64,000 bases of DNA from a virus. The translations under genes were made by a program, and so were the position numbers. The stretch is taken from positions 1 to 64,000 of the IMG/VR virus record IMGVR_UViG_3300005340_000004. One strand, written 5' to 3'. The notes beneath the pieces are model-generated. The model was not told where the DNA came from. It saw only the letters and a program-made list of their open reading frames with translations, and did not search any database. Shown one piece after another: positions 8,516 to 16,475 of this stretch. How positions within the stretch are numbered: position 1 is the stretch's first letter; the number at the start of each line of letters is the position of its first letter.

Positions 8516-9895
8516 CTACGCAGCCGCCAAAGATTCTTTCTCTTTGCGAATCTTGGAAAGCTGCACTGGGCTGATGCTGAATCTTTTTAGAGTTTCAGAC
8601 CAAGCGTTATCCCCTTTCGTCAAAGTAGATTGATAGAAGGCCCAAACTTCCTCTGGATCAATCTGCTTCTTTTCTTCCACGGAAACCTTCTTAACCTTTC
8701 CTTTGGTTTTCTTGGAAACTTTCTTTGCGGCTTTGCGATCAATCCTTGCTTGGAGGCGAGCGTAAATACGCATCTCTTCTTCGCTTAGATCGTCGGTGTC
8801 GTGCTCTGGATCATTCAGGGGTGAGGATTGCATTTTGTTGTTATCTAGGATTGCTCCAGCCCATTTCACAGGAGTTTTTGCATTCGGCCCAACAGACAAA
8901 TCTTCCAAAGAAACTACACGCTCCGAAACCACGGTTCCAGATACAGCTGTTCCATCCGGCATCTCTACATTACGACGAGGTTCCGCACGGTGACCATGCA
9001 GCCACTCCACAATCTCAACAAGGCTTTCATCCTTGCAGCCGTGAATCATTGCTGGGCCTGTATAAGCCTTACGGTGGATTTGGAAGGTTGAGCTTCCGGT
9101 GTTGTCTGCGTCAGTGTCTGCTACGACCGTTACAAACTCTCCGTCTTGCGCCACTCGGTAGTTTTCGGTGTGCCAACCATGGCCGATTAGATCGGTGGAA
9201 GTAAGTCGGGTGTAGCCGTGTTCGTTGCGCTGGCAGATTTCATTCTGCAAGGCTACGTCAACCGGGTCTTCGCCTTCTGCGGCCTGCTGGAGCCAATTGA
9301 TGTGCTGCTGCATGGCTCGGTCATACATGCCAACTAGAACCATGTGTTCACCATCGATAAACTTTGCTCCAAGCTGGAGGGGTTTTCCATCGTCGATTGG
9401 TTGGCCATCTTTGTCACGACTAACTTCTCCCCGCTCCAAAACTTCCTGACGAAGCGTAGGAACGACTTTGCCCAAGAAGGGCTTCTGAGCCATGGTGTAT
9501 TGAGCTTGGAGGCGATCAAGGCAACCGGCATGGAGAGGAATGCAATCCGGCTCCCACCAGAAGAATGAACCATTGGGTTGACGGTAGTCTCCGCGATATC
9601 CTGTCGGTCCTTCGCTTGGAAGTGGGTTGCGGAGATGCGCTGCTGCTGAAGCGAACATCTTGTTCGGTCCTTTGGGCCATCCTTCCGCAATTTCGTGCGG
9701 GATGGAAAATCGCTCGACTTGCGAGAAGGCCTTCCGACCAGCGTTAAATACGCGCTCGATTAGAGAGGCTGGAGTGTTGTGTGGATAGACGAGGAAAAGC
9801 GTGTGGTTCTGGACTTGTTCCAGTTTGCTCCACAGGTCGAGCATGGAGGCGGCTTTTTCGGCGTCTTTTGAGAAGAATGGGATTGTTACGATCAT
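8516..9895 (-). CDS. Putative glycosyltransferase-like protein with basic tail
   Basis: The N-terminal 280 residues of this 459-residue protein have a GT-A-like layout: IVTIPFFSKDAEKAASMLDL at the start and FFWWEPDCIPLHAGCLDRL at about 111-129, whose EPDC resembles a DXD-type metal site. About residues 390-415 are very Lys-rich, followed by a helix that could bind nucleic acid (FSISPVQLSKIRKEKES). It lies between a fibre gene and a zinc-binding small protein, so a role in decorating the virion is possible. The enzyme family is not certain. Confidence 0.6.
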   Translation of the reverse strand: MIVTIPFFSKDAEKAASMLDLWSKLEQVQNHTLFLVYPHNTPASLIERVFNAGRKAFSQVERFSIPHEIAEGWPKGPNKMFASAAAHLRNPLPSEGPTGYRGDYRQPNGSFFWWEPDCIPLHAGCLDRLQAQYTMAQKPFLGKVVPTLRQEVLERGEVSRDKDGQPIDDGKPLQLGAKFIDGEHMVLVGMYDRAMQQHINWLQQAAEGEDPVDVALQNEICQRNEHGYTRLTSTDLIGHGWHTENYRVAQDGEFVTVVADTDADNTGSSTFQIHRKAYTGPAMIHGCKDESLVEIVEWLHGHRAEPRRNVEMPDGTAVSGTVVSERVVSLEDLSVGPNAKTPVKWAGAILDNNKMQSSPLNDPEHDTDDLSEEEMRIYARLQARIDRKAAKKVSKKTKGKVKKVSVEEKKQIDPEEVWAFYQSTLTKGDNAWSETLKRFSISPVQLSKIRKEKESLAAA

Positions 9896-9897
9896 GG

Positions 9898-10251
9898 TTA
9901 AATTTCCTGTAGGGTTTCTGCGATTTTGTAACGAGGCGGCCAGTTATTGTTAACTTCTGGGGGCTTGGAGGTGGCGTCAGCTAGAGCCATTTTCCCTTTT
10001 GAATTTTTGTAAACAGGAGAGTCCACAAACCCCATGTGCCCCACTACATCAACCCCTTCTTCTGGGCAGTTTTCTTGCGGCAAGATTTCTCCACAATTTC
10101 GGCAGGCCAGAATAGTTACAATCTCTTTCGAGAAAAATTCATCCCTATTGGCAATCACTGGATATTTCCCTTGAGCATCTACAACGGGAGGAGTGACAGA
10201 AGACTTGCTAATCTCTGCCCATCGCCATTCATGTTGGCATTCTTTAAACAT
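9898..10251 (-). CDS. Small putative zinc-binding protein
   Basis: This 117-residue protein has an N-terminal CQHEWRW and a central CRNCGEILPQENCP, which could form a zinc site. The spacing of a His pair with a CxxC fits small phage zinc-ribbon proteins. It lies two bases from the glycosyltransferase-like gene. No specific function is recognised. Confidence 0.65.
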   Translation of the reverse strand: MFKECQHEWRWAEISKSSVTPPVVDAQGKYPVIANRDEFFSKEIVTILACRNCGEILPQENCPEEGVDVVGHMGFVDSPVYKNSKGKMALADATSKPPEVNNNWPPRYKIAETLQEI

Positions 10252-10254
10252 AAT

Positions 10255-10566
10255 TTAGTTTTCGATTACAGTGTGAACTTGTGAGATGTGCATGAGTAGA
10301 ACTTCCTCGCCGTCTTCTTCCAATTTCTTGGCGGCATCAGGAACATTGCTGAACGAGATTTTATCTCCCACCTTGAAAGGCCATGCTTCTGGATTTTCTT
10401 TGGTGAGGATTTTCTTTCCTTTCTCCGTCAGAAAGTAGGTTCCTAGCCGCTTGACCGTTCCGAAGGCTTCGCTGGTTAGGTAGTATTCCGGCACCTCCAA
10501 AACACTTGAGATGTTTGATGGAAGTGGCGTTACGAGGATTTTTTCTCCGACTGGCTGGATTTTCAT
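10255..10566 (-). CDS. GroES-like co-chaperonin
   Basis: This 103-residue protein matches the chaperonin-10 layout from end to end. It begins MKIQPVGEKILVTPL, has the central GTVKRLG turn, then FKVGDKISFSNV, and ends with EEVLLMHISQVHTVIEN. Length is normal for the family. It would cap GroEL during folding, and known phage versions (T4 gp31) help fold the capsid protein. No GroEL gene is visible here, so it would work with the host GroEL. It overlaps its upstream neighbour by four bases. Confidence 0.88.
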   Translation of the reverse strand: MKIQPVGEKILVTPLPSNISSVLEVPEYYLTSEAFGTVKRLGTYFLTEKGKKILTKENPEAWPFKVGDKISFSNVPDAAKKLEEDGEEVLLMHISQVHTVIEN

Positions 10567-10871
10567 GGATATGGAACTCCCTTCCCTTTTTGTTCAGGGA
10601 ATCTATTTTCAAATTTTTCTACAAACTCAGCAGGAACTACTGTTTGCGGGGCATTCGCTGCGTCTACGTATTCCAAATCGGATTCTTTCAAATCTGATGT
10701 TCCTTGGGGTTGTCCCGAATAAAAATCAACCCTTCCATTCAAAGTTTGGATAATTTCCTGCAATATTCCGCGATCTTCCGATTCAGAAACGGTCTGTCCG
10801 TTTACTTTTTCTTTAACTCGCCACTCCCCGCACAATGCAGGATAAATCTTTTCTCCGGTTGACTGGATCAT
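10563..10871 (-). CDS. Hypothetical protein, 102 residues
   Basis: No family was recognised. The first half is mixed alpha/beta (GEWRVKEKVNGQTVSE) and the C-terminus is charged and Pro-containing. It overlaps the co-chaperonin gene by four bases and shares its transcript. Confidence 0.6.
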   Translation of the reverse strand: MIQSTGEKIYPALCGEWRVKEKVNGQTVSESEDRGILQEIIQTLNGRVDFYSGQPQGTSDLKESDLEYVDAANAPQTVVPAEFVEKFENRFPEQKGKGVPYP

Positions 10872-10874
10872 GGT

Positions 10875-11117
10875 TTAACTTTTAGAATCTGGACCGATTG
10901 TAGAAACAACTGAGGCGTGAACGCTTTCAATGTTCTTATCTGGGTATTCCTGCTTGGCTTTGGAAATTGCTTCAACAATGCTAGATGCTCTCACATCTAC
11001 ATATTCGTCAGGATTTACCAAAAAGGTGTTTTTCCCTAAATGGTTAACTTCCGACGTTCTGATCGAACTTTTCTCCAAAAGGCCTACTCTATACACACCA
11101 TTGATCTTATAAGTCAT
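10875..11117 (-). CDS. Hypothetical protein, 80 residues
   Basis: This small mixed alpha/beta protein contains the segment VEAISKAKQEYPDKNI. No family was recognised. It is three bases from the next gene and reads as part of the late minus-strand operon. Confidence 0.6.
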   Translation of the reverse strand: MTYKINGVYRVGLLEKSSIRTSEVNHLGKNTFLVNPDEYVDVRASSIVEAISKAKQEYPDKNIESVHASVVSTIGPDSKS

Positions 11118-11152
11118 ATTTTTGTTTTAAATCTTTTATTGGACCGGTTGGA

Positions 11153-11329
11153 TTATTTTGAAATCTCCACAGAGATAACATTGCAGTAAAATGCTAAAGT
11201 CTCTGCGTTAGTTGATCCGTAAAATGTAATTTTACTTCCCTGCGCCGTAAACCATACAGCCTCAACCTCTGCGGTAATTAGGTCGTTTTGGTGTCCGTAT
11301 GTAACTTTGAACTTTTTCATATTTTTCAT
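11153..11329 (-). CDS. Hypothetical protein, 58 residues
   Basis: This reading frame starts with ATG at 11329 in an ATGA overlap with the gene upstream; a second in-frame ATG is at 11320. It encodes a beta-rich protein with KKFKVTYGHQNDLITAEVEA near the start and ITFYGSTNAETLAFYCNV near the end. The overlap start and good codon use support a real gene. Function is unknown. Confidence 0.65.
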   Translation of the reverse strand: MKNMKKFKVTYGHQNDLITAEVEAVWFTAQGSKITFYGSTNAETLAFYCNVISVEISK

Positions 11330-11667
11330 GCGTCCCCCATTTTAACTTCCGTCCCGCAGAGATAACCATACTCTGCTGCACGGATTACCACTTCGAGGAC
11401 TGTTGAGCCGTCAGGAGGGTTAAGTAGGTCTTCTTTGGATAGCTGCCGTCCGTTGGGGAACTCGATCAAATCCTCGCCAACATCTTCGGTAATTCGTTCG
11501 TATGTCATTTTATTGTTATCAATAATTCTGGCTGCTTCCGTGTAGCTATACCTAGAACCATCCTCTTTTCGGTTTTCTTTGCGAAACTTATGGATGGCTT
11601 CTGCTTTCTTTAGGCTGTGCTCGACCAGATGCTTTTTGTAAGCAGTTTTGATCTGACGCTCGCTCAT
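11326..11667 (-). CDS. Hypothetical helical protein near terminase
   Basis: This 113-residue protein has a basic helical first half (AYKKHLVEHSLKKAEAIHKF) followed by a helix-turn-helix-like YTEAARIIDNNKMTYERI. The resemblance to a DNA-binding small terminase is only suggestive. One exact copy of the dispersed palindrome lies in the gene and encodes the IDNNK segment. It is joined to both neighbours by four-base overlaps. Confidence 0.6.
   Translation of the reverse strand: MSERQIKTAYKKHLVEHSLKKAEAIHKFRKENRKEDGSRYSYTEAARIIDNNKMTYERITEDVGEDLIEFPNGRQLSKEDLLNPPDGSTVLEVVIRAAEYGYLCGTEVKMGDA
11510..11525. repeat. Palindromic 16-mer, exact copy
   Basis: TTATTGTTATCAATAA, inside the 113-residue gene near the terminase, encoding IDNNK. 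Confidence 0.85.
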
Positions 11668-11846
11668 CCCACCCGCTTAATCCGCAATGGATTTTTGACG
11701 AACTCAACCGTTACCTTGTTCTCTACGAAGGACGCGGAACCTCCATCCATATAGATGTTGTCGGCTTCAATGCTTTCCGTAACTTCTTCTCCTTTGGAGT
11801 TGACGTAGGTAACGACATAGTATGGTTCTTGTGGCGTATCTGACAT
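11664..11846 (-). CDS. Hypothetical protein, 60 residues
   Basis: This small beta-rich protein begins MSDTPQEPYYVVTYVNSKG. It lies directly after the terminase gene and overlaps the next gene by four bases. No family was recognised. Confidence 0.6.
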   Translation of the reverse strand: MSDTPQEPYYVVTYVNSKGEEVTESIEADNIYMDGGSASFVENKVTVEFVKNPLRIKRVG

Positions 11847-11852
11847 ATCTTG

Positions 11853-13817
11853 TTATTTCTTGTGGGTTGCGTGTAGCCACCGATAAAGCTCTCCTCCTTT
11901 GTGGCCTTTCGGCTCATTAGGGGTTCTGAACTGTGGTGCGGTGTGCAGAGTTTTTATCTCAAGAGGCTTAGGCTTGTCAATGCTATTTACAGGAAAGATG
12001 TCTGCCCAAGGGTTTCGTTGAGTCTTATTTATTCCTGGGACTGCTCCGAATCTTTCTCGGAGGAGAAAAAGTCCAATGAAGAGGGTATCTCCCAAATCTG
12101 GTGACTGCCCCTTGTGGCGGTCACGGTAGTCATCCTTTGTTTCGACGGACTTCTTGCCTCCCTTGTCTTCATAGAATCGCTCTGAAAGTTCCTTTGCCAC
12201 ATCCTGTCTTAGCCCTGCGAGTTGACGCTTTAGGAGAAATTTTCTGCCGATAATCCACAGCTCAGAAACCTTCCGGTCAAAGTAGTCCGAGCATTTCTTG
12301 GGCTTTCCTTCTTTATCCAGTTCATCCATCAACAGCTTTTCAGTGGGCTTGCCGTTGAAATCTACGAGTAGAATTTCCCGGCTCCAGAGGGCATGAAAAA
12401 GCGATCCAATGGCGTCGTGGCTGGTTGCATCCACGGCCACGTTAAAAGGGGGAATGCCGAGCTTGTCGGCCAAATCCCGCACCTTCTTGACCATGGACAT
12501 GTGGTAGCTTTCCTCGTCGGTCGAGCCTTCAATCTTTAGGTCATATTGTTCCTGCAAATAGAGGAATGGGTAGTCTCGGTCTTTTTCATCAACCTTTCCT
12601 TGTCCCCATTTAATATGATCGACGACGAATCTGTCCCCGCCCCCTTTGGCTGGGTCAACTGATAGAATACTGATTGGAGGGAATAACCAGCTTACGCCCA
12701 TCTCCATTGCGCCATATTGGAACAAATCGCCTTGGGGATAGATGGTGTTAACATCCACATCAGAAGGAGGCCAGAAGCCCCGGCACTGACGCCAGAAGTC
12801 AGGGTCTTTAACGCCCTTCCCTTCAAGTTCCGCTTTAACGCGATCCGTTCTTTTGAGATAGAGGTAACGATCTAAAACCTCGGGATTGTATTCGCTAAAA
12901 TCAGGGGTTCCGTCTGCCGTCCAAGAGATGTCTTCTCGGTCGTCAAAGTTAGGAGAGTCGTAGCCGTCAAGGTGCAGACAAACTCCTTTAATTCCTTCGA
13001 TTTCAATGGGCCATTCCTTGCTTTCAACGCCAATACTACCCCATCCTCCAACCGGAGTGCAAAACTGGCCGTGAGGGTCGAGGCGATTTGCAGCGTTCCC
13101 GGTGCATTTCATCTCAAACTTTGGATTGTTCGCCAAGTTGGTTGCTGCCCTGAACACAGAGTCCGAACAGTCCTGGGCCTCATCCCACAGGATAATCACC
13201 TTTCCTTCTGCGGACTTGATGCCTTGAAGTTTTTCGAGCGCGTTGTCTCGGTCTTTGTCGCCCGCCGCGATGAGGTAGATAGAATTTCCTTTTGCGCTAT
13301 TCGCAGAATCGGAAAGAGTAATATACATCTCTCGGTCGGAAATTTTGAATCCTGTCAGTCCTCTCAGTCGGACCTCTCGATACCTCTTGTTGAACTCAAG
13401 CCAGATACGGCCTTTTGCAGCTTCCTTTGTCGTGGTCAGAACTGCGATAATGGAGTTCTCAGGATCGGAGATGTAGGTAGCCAGCCCATACAGCACCATG
13501 ATTGTGCTTTTGAGAGAGGAAGCTGAACCTGTGAATCCCGTCATGCGGGTTTCGCAGATTTTCTTCGCCTGCCATTCTGACCACCTATTCCATTCGTAGG
13601 ATGGCCAAAAATTTTCGCAGATGTTTTTGAAATGAAGATATTTTCCTAGACCCCCATCTTCCTCTTTCAGCCCAAGCTTGAAAGCCTCTAGCTCAATCGC
13701 GATCTTGGCAGCAGAAGCGTCTAGTGAGATGTCTACACTCGGCCATTCGTGCTGATACCGAACCCAGATTTTTGTTCCGTCTGGATGGGTTCTTTTACTG
13801 AGAGGGTAGCTGGACAT
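11853..13817 (-). CDS. terL: Terminase large subunit
   Basis: This 654-residue protein is the DNA-packaging motor. The ATPase half has a Walker A-like GSASSLKST near residue 97, a Walker B IILWDEAQD near 208, and a coupling segment KCTGNAANR near 255. The C-terminal RNase H-fold nuclease shows LSVDPAKGGGDRF and VAVDATSHDAIG, whose Asp residues are the usual metal ligands. It would cut genome concatemers and pump DNA through the portal. Its start overlaps the 122-residue gene by one base. Confidence 0.92.
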   Translation of the reverse strand: MSSYPLSKRTHPDGTKIWVRYQHEWPSVDISLDASAAKIAIELEAFKLGLKEEDGGLGKYLHFKNICENFWPSYEWNRWSEWQAKKICETRMTGFTGSASSLKSTIMVLYGLATYISDPENSIIAVLTTTKEAAKGRIWLEFNKRYREVRLRGLTGFKISDREMYITLSDSANSAKGNSIYLIAAGDKDRDNALEKLQGIKSAEGKVIILWDEAQDCSDSVFRAATNLANNPKFEMKCTGNAANRLDPHGQFCTPVGGWGSIGVESKEWPIEIEGIKGVCLHLDGYDSPNFDDREDISWTADGTPDFSEYNPEVLDRYLYLKRTDRVKAELEGKGVKDPDFWRQCRGFWPPSDVDVNTIYPQGDLFQYGAMEMGVSWLFPPISILSVDPAKGGGDRFVVDHIKWGQGKVDEKDRDYPFLYLQEQYDLKIEGSTDEESYHMSMVKKVRDLADKLGIPPFNVAVDATSHDAIGSLFHALWSREILLVDFNGKPTEKLLMDELDKEGKPKKCSDYFDRKVSELWIIGRKFLLKRQLAGLRQDVAKELSERFYEDKGGKKSVETKDDYRDRHKGQSPDLGDTLFIGLFLLRERFGAVPGINKTQRNPWADIFPVNSIDKPKPLEIKTLHTAPQFRTPNEPKGHKGGELYRWLHATHKK

Positions 13818-14185
13818 TAAGCGGCAGTTGGCTCTACTTTTGGAGGATCATAGTCGGCATTTTTCTTCAGGCTCATTACATTTTCATAGAGGTAAAACAT
13901 GTAATATTTACAAAAATGACTTGCGATGTCTGCTTCAGAATCCTCTAGGGACCACAGCCAACATTGCATCTGAGTTCTAATCTTAGCTATAACAACAACC
14001 CTCCAAAAATCCGTAATCACAAACTTTATTCCATAGTTGGAATATAAACCTTCTCCGCATTGATAAATAGCAATAATCAATCTCCAATAAAAAACCAAGG
14101 GATTGGATTCGTGGTCTATCATTCTTGCGAACAACATATCCCAATAGCTTTTAGAATACGGCCATTCTCTAAATTCCTCGCTCAT
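13817..14185 (-). CDS. Hypothetical protein directly upstream of terminase
   Basis: This 122-residue protein is rich in aromatic residues and helices (SKSYWDMLFARMIDHES, CKYYMFYLYENVMSL). Its position just before the large terminase is where a small subunit is often found, but no helix-turn-helix is evident. It overlaps the zinc-ribbon gene by four bases. Confidence 0.6.
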   Translation of the reverse strand: MSEEFREWPYSKSYWDMLFARMIDHESNPLVFYWRLIIAIYQCGEGLYSNYGIKFVITDFWRVVVIAKIRTQMQCWLWSLEDSEADIASHFCKYYMFYLYENVMSLKKNADYDPPKVEPTAA

Positions 14186-14400
14186 TTCTTGTTATCAATA
14201 AAACTCTTCAGAGGCCGTCCTCGTTTCCCTTTTCGTTTAGGTTGGAAGTTTCTGCGCCGCCGCTGATACTCATTCTTCTTTTCCCTGCACCACTCACAAA
14301 GATTGGTTGGTCCTTTGTTCTCCACTCCACAGTTTCCGCAGAGTCCCTTTAGGACGCGTAGGATGAAATGAAGGCGCTGTCGAGAAACTGGCTTCACCAA
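14182..14400 (-). CDS. Zinc-ribbon protein with AT-hook-like tail
   Basis: This 72-residue basic protein has two CxxC pairs (CGNCG and CEWC) that would form a zinc ribbon, an Arg-rich helix (NEYQRRRRNFQPKRKG), and an AT-hook-like core KRGRPLK near residue 60. AT-hooks bind the minor groove of A/T-rich DNA. This makes it one candidate partner for the AT-centred palindromes in this genome; one copy lies at its own 3' end. That link is inference. Confidence 0.7.
   Translation of the reverse strand: MVKPVSRQRLHFILRVLKGLCGNCGVENKGPTNLCEWCREKKNEYQRRRRNFQPKRKGKRGRPLKSFIDNKK
14186..14201. repeat. Palindromic 16-mer, exact copy
   Basis: TTCTTGTTATCAATAA, directly before the 14185 start codon and within the end of the zinc-ribbon gene. 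Confidence 0.85.
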
Positions 14401-14402
14401 AC

Positions 14403-14732
14403 TTAAATACCTACGCGCTCAGACAAAATTGAGATTCGCGCCGATGCGTATCCAATTTTCTTACGAAGTTCGCGGACTTGCTCGCCAAGAGGAGAAAGCA
14501 GTTCCTCGGGCGAGGAGGGGGTCTTACACTCTTCTGCGTATTCAGGATGCAATACAGGATTGATTTTGTGCCCCAAAACCTCAATCATTTTGAAAACAGT
14601 TTCAATGGCATCATCCGATACTCGCAATTCATTGTAAATAGGTCCGCAGAGTTCTTCGCAGGCTGTGTTTTGGCCTGCCGCCAAATCCATTAGCGCGTTT
14701 CGTTTCATGTTTGTATTAGTTGCTGTATTCAT
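14403..14732 (-). CDS. Hypothetical helical protein, 109 residues
   Basis: This mostly helical protein ends in a probable coiled coil (GEQVRELRKKIGYASARISI). It may start at 14732 or at a second ATG at 14708, since the longer form overlaps its neighbour by 17 bases. No family was recognised. Confidence 0.6.
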   Translation of the reverse strand: MNTATNTNMKRNALMDLAAGQNTACEELCGPIYNELRVSDDAIETVFKMIEVLGHKINPVLHPEYAEECKTPSSPEELLSPLGEQVRELRKKIGYASARISILSERVGI

Positions 14733-14958
14733 GGTTTTTTAGTGTAACGTCGTAAATCAGGATGGTGTCGCCTTGTTTGATCTTCAGGTAGATTTGAGCG
14801 GGCTTGTTCGGCTGAATGGTGAAAATGATCTGCTCATCATCCTTGCAGACTTTTTTGAAAATTGGTTCCTCGCTGCGGGCAATTCCGATGGCTGAACCGA
14901 TAATGAACAAGACGATCAAAACCAAGACGATGGTGTAGTTTCTGGTTTTGGTGTTCAT
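14716..14958 (-). CDS. Small single-pass membrane or exported protein
   Basis: Residues 8-28 (IVLVLIVLFIIGSAIGIA) form a clear hydrophobic segment after a short basic start. This suggests a membrane anchor or signal peptide, followed by a roughly 50-residue beta-rich domain outside the membrane. Function is unknown. It is the most upstream gene of the left minus-strand block, so a promoter should lie between 14959 and 14992. Confidence 0.65.
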   Translation of the reverse strand: MNTKTRNYTIVLVLIVLFIIGSAIGIARSEEPIFKKVCKDDEQIIFTIQPNKPAQIYLKIKQGDTILIYDVTLKNHEYSN

Positions 14959-14992
14959 TCTTCTGTGTTAAACTACTTCCAACTTTTCGTCA

Positions 14993-15307
14993 ATGCTATT
15001 TACATCATGGCTCGATCTGGCTGTCTGTGGACTTGCTGTGTTCAGGTTGACGGTCCTGATTGTGGATGATGAAGGGCCTTGGTCGGTCTTTAAGAATCTG
15101 AGATTATGGACGAGTCGCATGGCTCGCAAACATACTTGGTTCCGTAAGTCGGCCTATCATCGCGGGATTAGGTGCCACAAATGCGTTTGTGTCTACTCCT
15201 CAGCTTTTGTGCTGCTCATCCATCATAACCCCGTAGGAGTCATTTTGGTTGCATTGCTGGCCCTCTCTGGATTGTCCATTCTGTTGAATCGGATTCCCGA
15301 GGCTTGA
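14993..15307 (+). CDS. DUF1360-like phage membrane protein
   Basis: This 104-residue protein begins with a hydrophobic stretch containing LAVFRLTVLIVDDEGPWSVF, the signature of DUF1360-type membrane proteins found in many phages. It also has a conserved RGIRCHKCVCVYSS zinc-like segment and a second hydrophobic stretch at about 74-97. Function is unknown. It is the first plus-strand gene before the tRNA and RNA region, and its stop is followed at once by a copy of the palindrome. Confidence 0.75.
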   Translation: MLFTSWLDLAVCGLAVFRLTVLIVDDEGPWSVFKNLRLWTSRMARKHTWFRKSAYHRGIRCHKCVCVYSSAFVLLIHHNPVGVILVALLALSGLSILLNRIPEA

Positions 15308-15571
15308 TTTATCGAAAACAATAATCCTGGCGGTCTGCCTACAATACTGACAGACATAAGCCCCTGCGATTACTTGGATCGCTGCCCGACAGCATGAAGA
15401 TGCTTTCGTTTCTCCCTTATAGACTTATCGGGGATTTTTCTCAAGGAGAATCGCCTTGACGTAAATCCAACTCGTGTTCATGTTGTCAGGGGTTCCAGGG
15501 ACTTGCAACGGCGGGTTCGCTCCAGCGGCCTAGTCGTGCTTGGAAAGCAAAACTAGGCCGCATCCATTTTT
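15308..15571 (+). ncRNA. Structured non-coding segment before the tRNAs
   Basis: No gene is visible. Hairpins follow one another on this strand: GTCTG...CAGAC near 15331-15353, GCGAT...ATCGC near 15366-15382, AGCAT-GAAG-ATGCT near 15389-15402, GTTG...CAAC near 15482-15509, and a 9-bp stem CGGCCTAGT/ACTAGGCCG (15526-15534 with 15552-15560). It may be the 5' part of a larger RNA that also holds the tRNAs, or a processed leader. Confidence 0.45.
15309..15324. repeat. Palindromic 16-mer, exact copy
   Basis: TTATCGAAAACAATAA, one base after the stop codon of the DUF1360-like gene. Confidence 0.85.
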
Positions 15572-15646
15572 GCATCAGTAACTCAGTGGTAGAGTCTCAG
15601 TTTTCCAAACTGGTGGCCGAGAGTTCGATCCTCTCCTGATGCTCCA
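15572..15646 (+). tRNA. tRNA-Gly (anticodon UCC), CCA encoded
   Basis: A full cloverleaf can be drawn. The 7-bp acceptor stem is GCATCAG/CTGATGC, the anticodon stem TCAGT/ACTGG encloses the loop TTTCCAA, and the T-arm contains GTTCGATC. The anticodon TCC reads GGA glycine codons, which are frequent in these phage genes. The CCA end is encoded at 15644-15646. Confidence 0.95.
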
Positions 15647-15650
15647 TTTT

Positions 15651-15724
15651 GATTGCGTAGCTCAATCGGATAGAGCATCGCCCTTCTAAGGCGGCGGCTG
15701 AAAGTTCAAATCTTTCCGCAATCG
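15651..15724 (+). tRNA. tRNA-Arg (anticodon UCU)
   Basis: The acceptor stem is GATTGCG/CGCAATC, the D-arm holds GCTCAATCGGATAGAGC, the anticodon stem TCGCC/GGCGG closes the loop CTTCTAA, and the T-arm has GTTCAAAT. The anticodon TCT reads AGA arginine codons. It follows tRNA-Gly by four bases, so the two are co-transcribed. CCA is not encoded. Confidence 0.95.
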
Positions 15725-15748
15725 GTTCCAAAAATCTTGTTGACCAAT

Positions 15749-15764
15749 TTATTGTTTTCGATAA
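15749..15764. repeat. Palindromic 16-mer, exact copy
   Basis: TTATTGTTTTCGATAA, between tRNA-Arg and the pseudoknot/terminator. Confidence 0.85.
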
Positions 15765-15781
15765 ATTCATTCTTGTTCGAC

Positions 15782-15863
15782 GGTTGCCCCCGTAAGAGCG
15801 AGAATTTCATCGCATGATGATCCGATCCGTAGGGGGCAACCTCGGGTCGGATTTTTCTTTTTG
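15782..15863 (+). terminator. Hairpin/pseudoknot with U-run after the tRNAs
   Basis: GGTTGCCCCC (15782-15791) pairs perfectly with GGGGGCAACC (15832-15841). ATCCGATCC (15820-15828), inside that loop, can pair with GGGTCGGAT (15844-15852) just before a T-rich run (TTTTTCTTTTT). The second stem alone looks like an intrinsic terminator; both together form an H-type pseudoknot. It could end the tRNA transcript or let it continue into the downstream RNA. Confidence 0.6.
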
Positions 15864-16475
15864 TATGAAGCGAAAGCAGTTCCCGAAAAGAGTCCTTCCT
15901 TGTTGGACCGCGAGAGGATAACTGCGTTAACGAATCCGCTTCGGAACACAGCCGCCTAAACCTAGTGATTCTGCTCGGCAGTAGAGCTAGCGCGACAAAC
16001 AACCGATACCTCAAAGCCCGTGAAAAGGGCCGATCCGAAAGGGAGGACAATTCCCTGAGTTACTGCGGGAGCGCGCGGCTTCATAGGATCGGTAAGAACC
16101 GTTGGAAACTGACTCCTCGTCCTATACCCATGGTCCCTGAAATAACTGGAGCGGCGATAGGTTCTGAAGATTACAAACTAGGTGGATACCTCGTCGTTAG
16201 CGAAAGGAATTTAAGAAACTCCCTCTGCAAACCAGTAACGCGGCAGGTTCCAATAAAGCCCTTCCTTTTTCTTTTAAGAAAACTTGGATAGGGTCTTTTG
16301 TTTCTACGTTGCCTGAGCCTGCCCCATGGGAGGCGAATTCAGAGGGAAGTTTACAACTAGGACGCGCGACTGCCTACCAGAAGAGCAATAGCGATCAACA
16401 AGACCGATACCGCCAAGAGTTGAGGCCAAACGTAGGAGGTTGCTGCAAAGATTAGAGCAATGAGAGCGAGGATGA
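15864..16475 (+). ncRNA. Large structured RNA candidate beside tRNAs
   Basis: There is no credible gene here in an otherwise gene-packed genome. Many nested pairings appear on this strand. CCGATCC (16030-16036) with GGATCGG (16086-16092) encloses AGGGA...TCCCT (16040-16056). Others are GCCC...GGGC (16016-16030), CGGT-AAGA-ACCG (16090-16101), CCTAT...ATAGG (16120-16161), AGGT-GGAT-ACCT (16180-16191), CTGC-TCG-GCAG (15971-15981) and CTGC...GCAG near 16224-16245. Some pairs compete, so the exact fold is unknown. The size, the tRNA neighbours and the terminator at the end recall the GOLLD or ROOL giant phage RNAs, but family membership is not shown. Confidence 0.6.

Noticed and set aside
15706-16291. 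Open frames across the structured RNA region on both strands
   Set aside because: Composition is unlike the real genes, there is no ribosome site, and the stems and terminator explain the region better.
15864-16475. Ribosomal RNA, RNase P or tmRNA fragment
   Set aside because: No recognisable conserved core of these RNAs was found.
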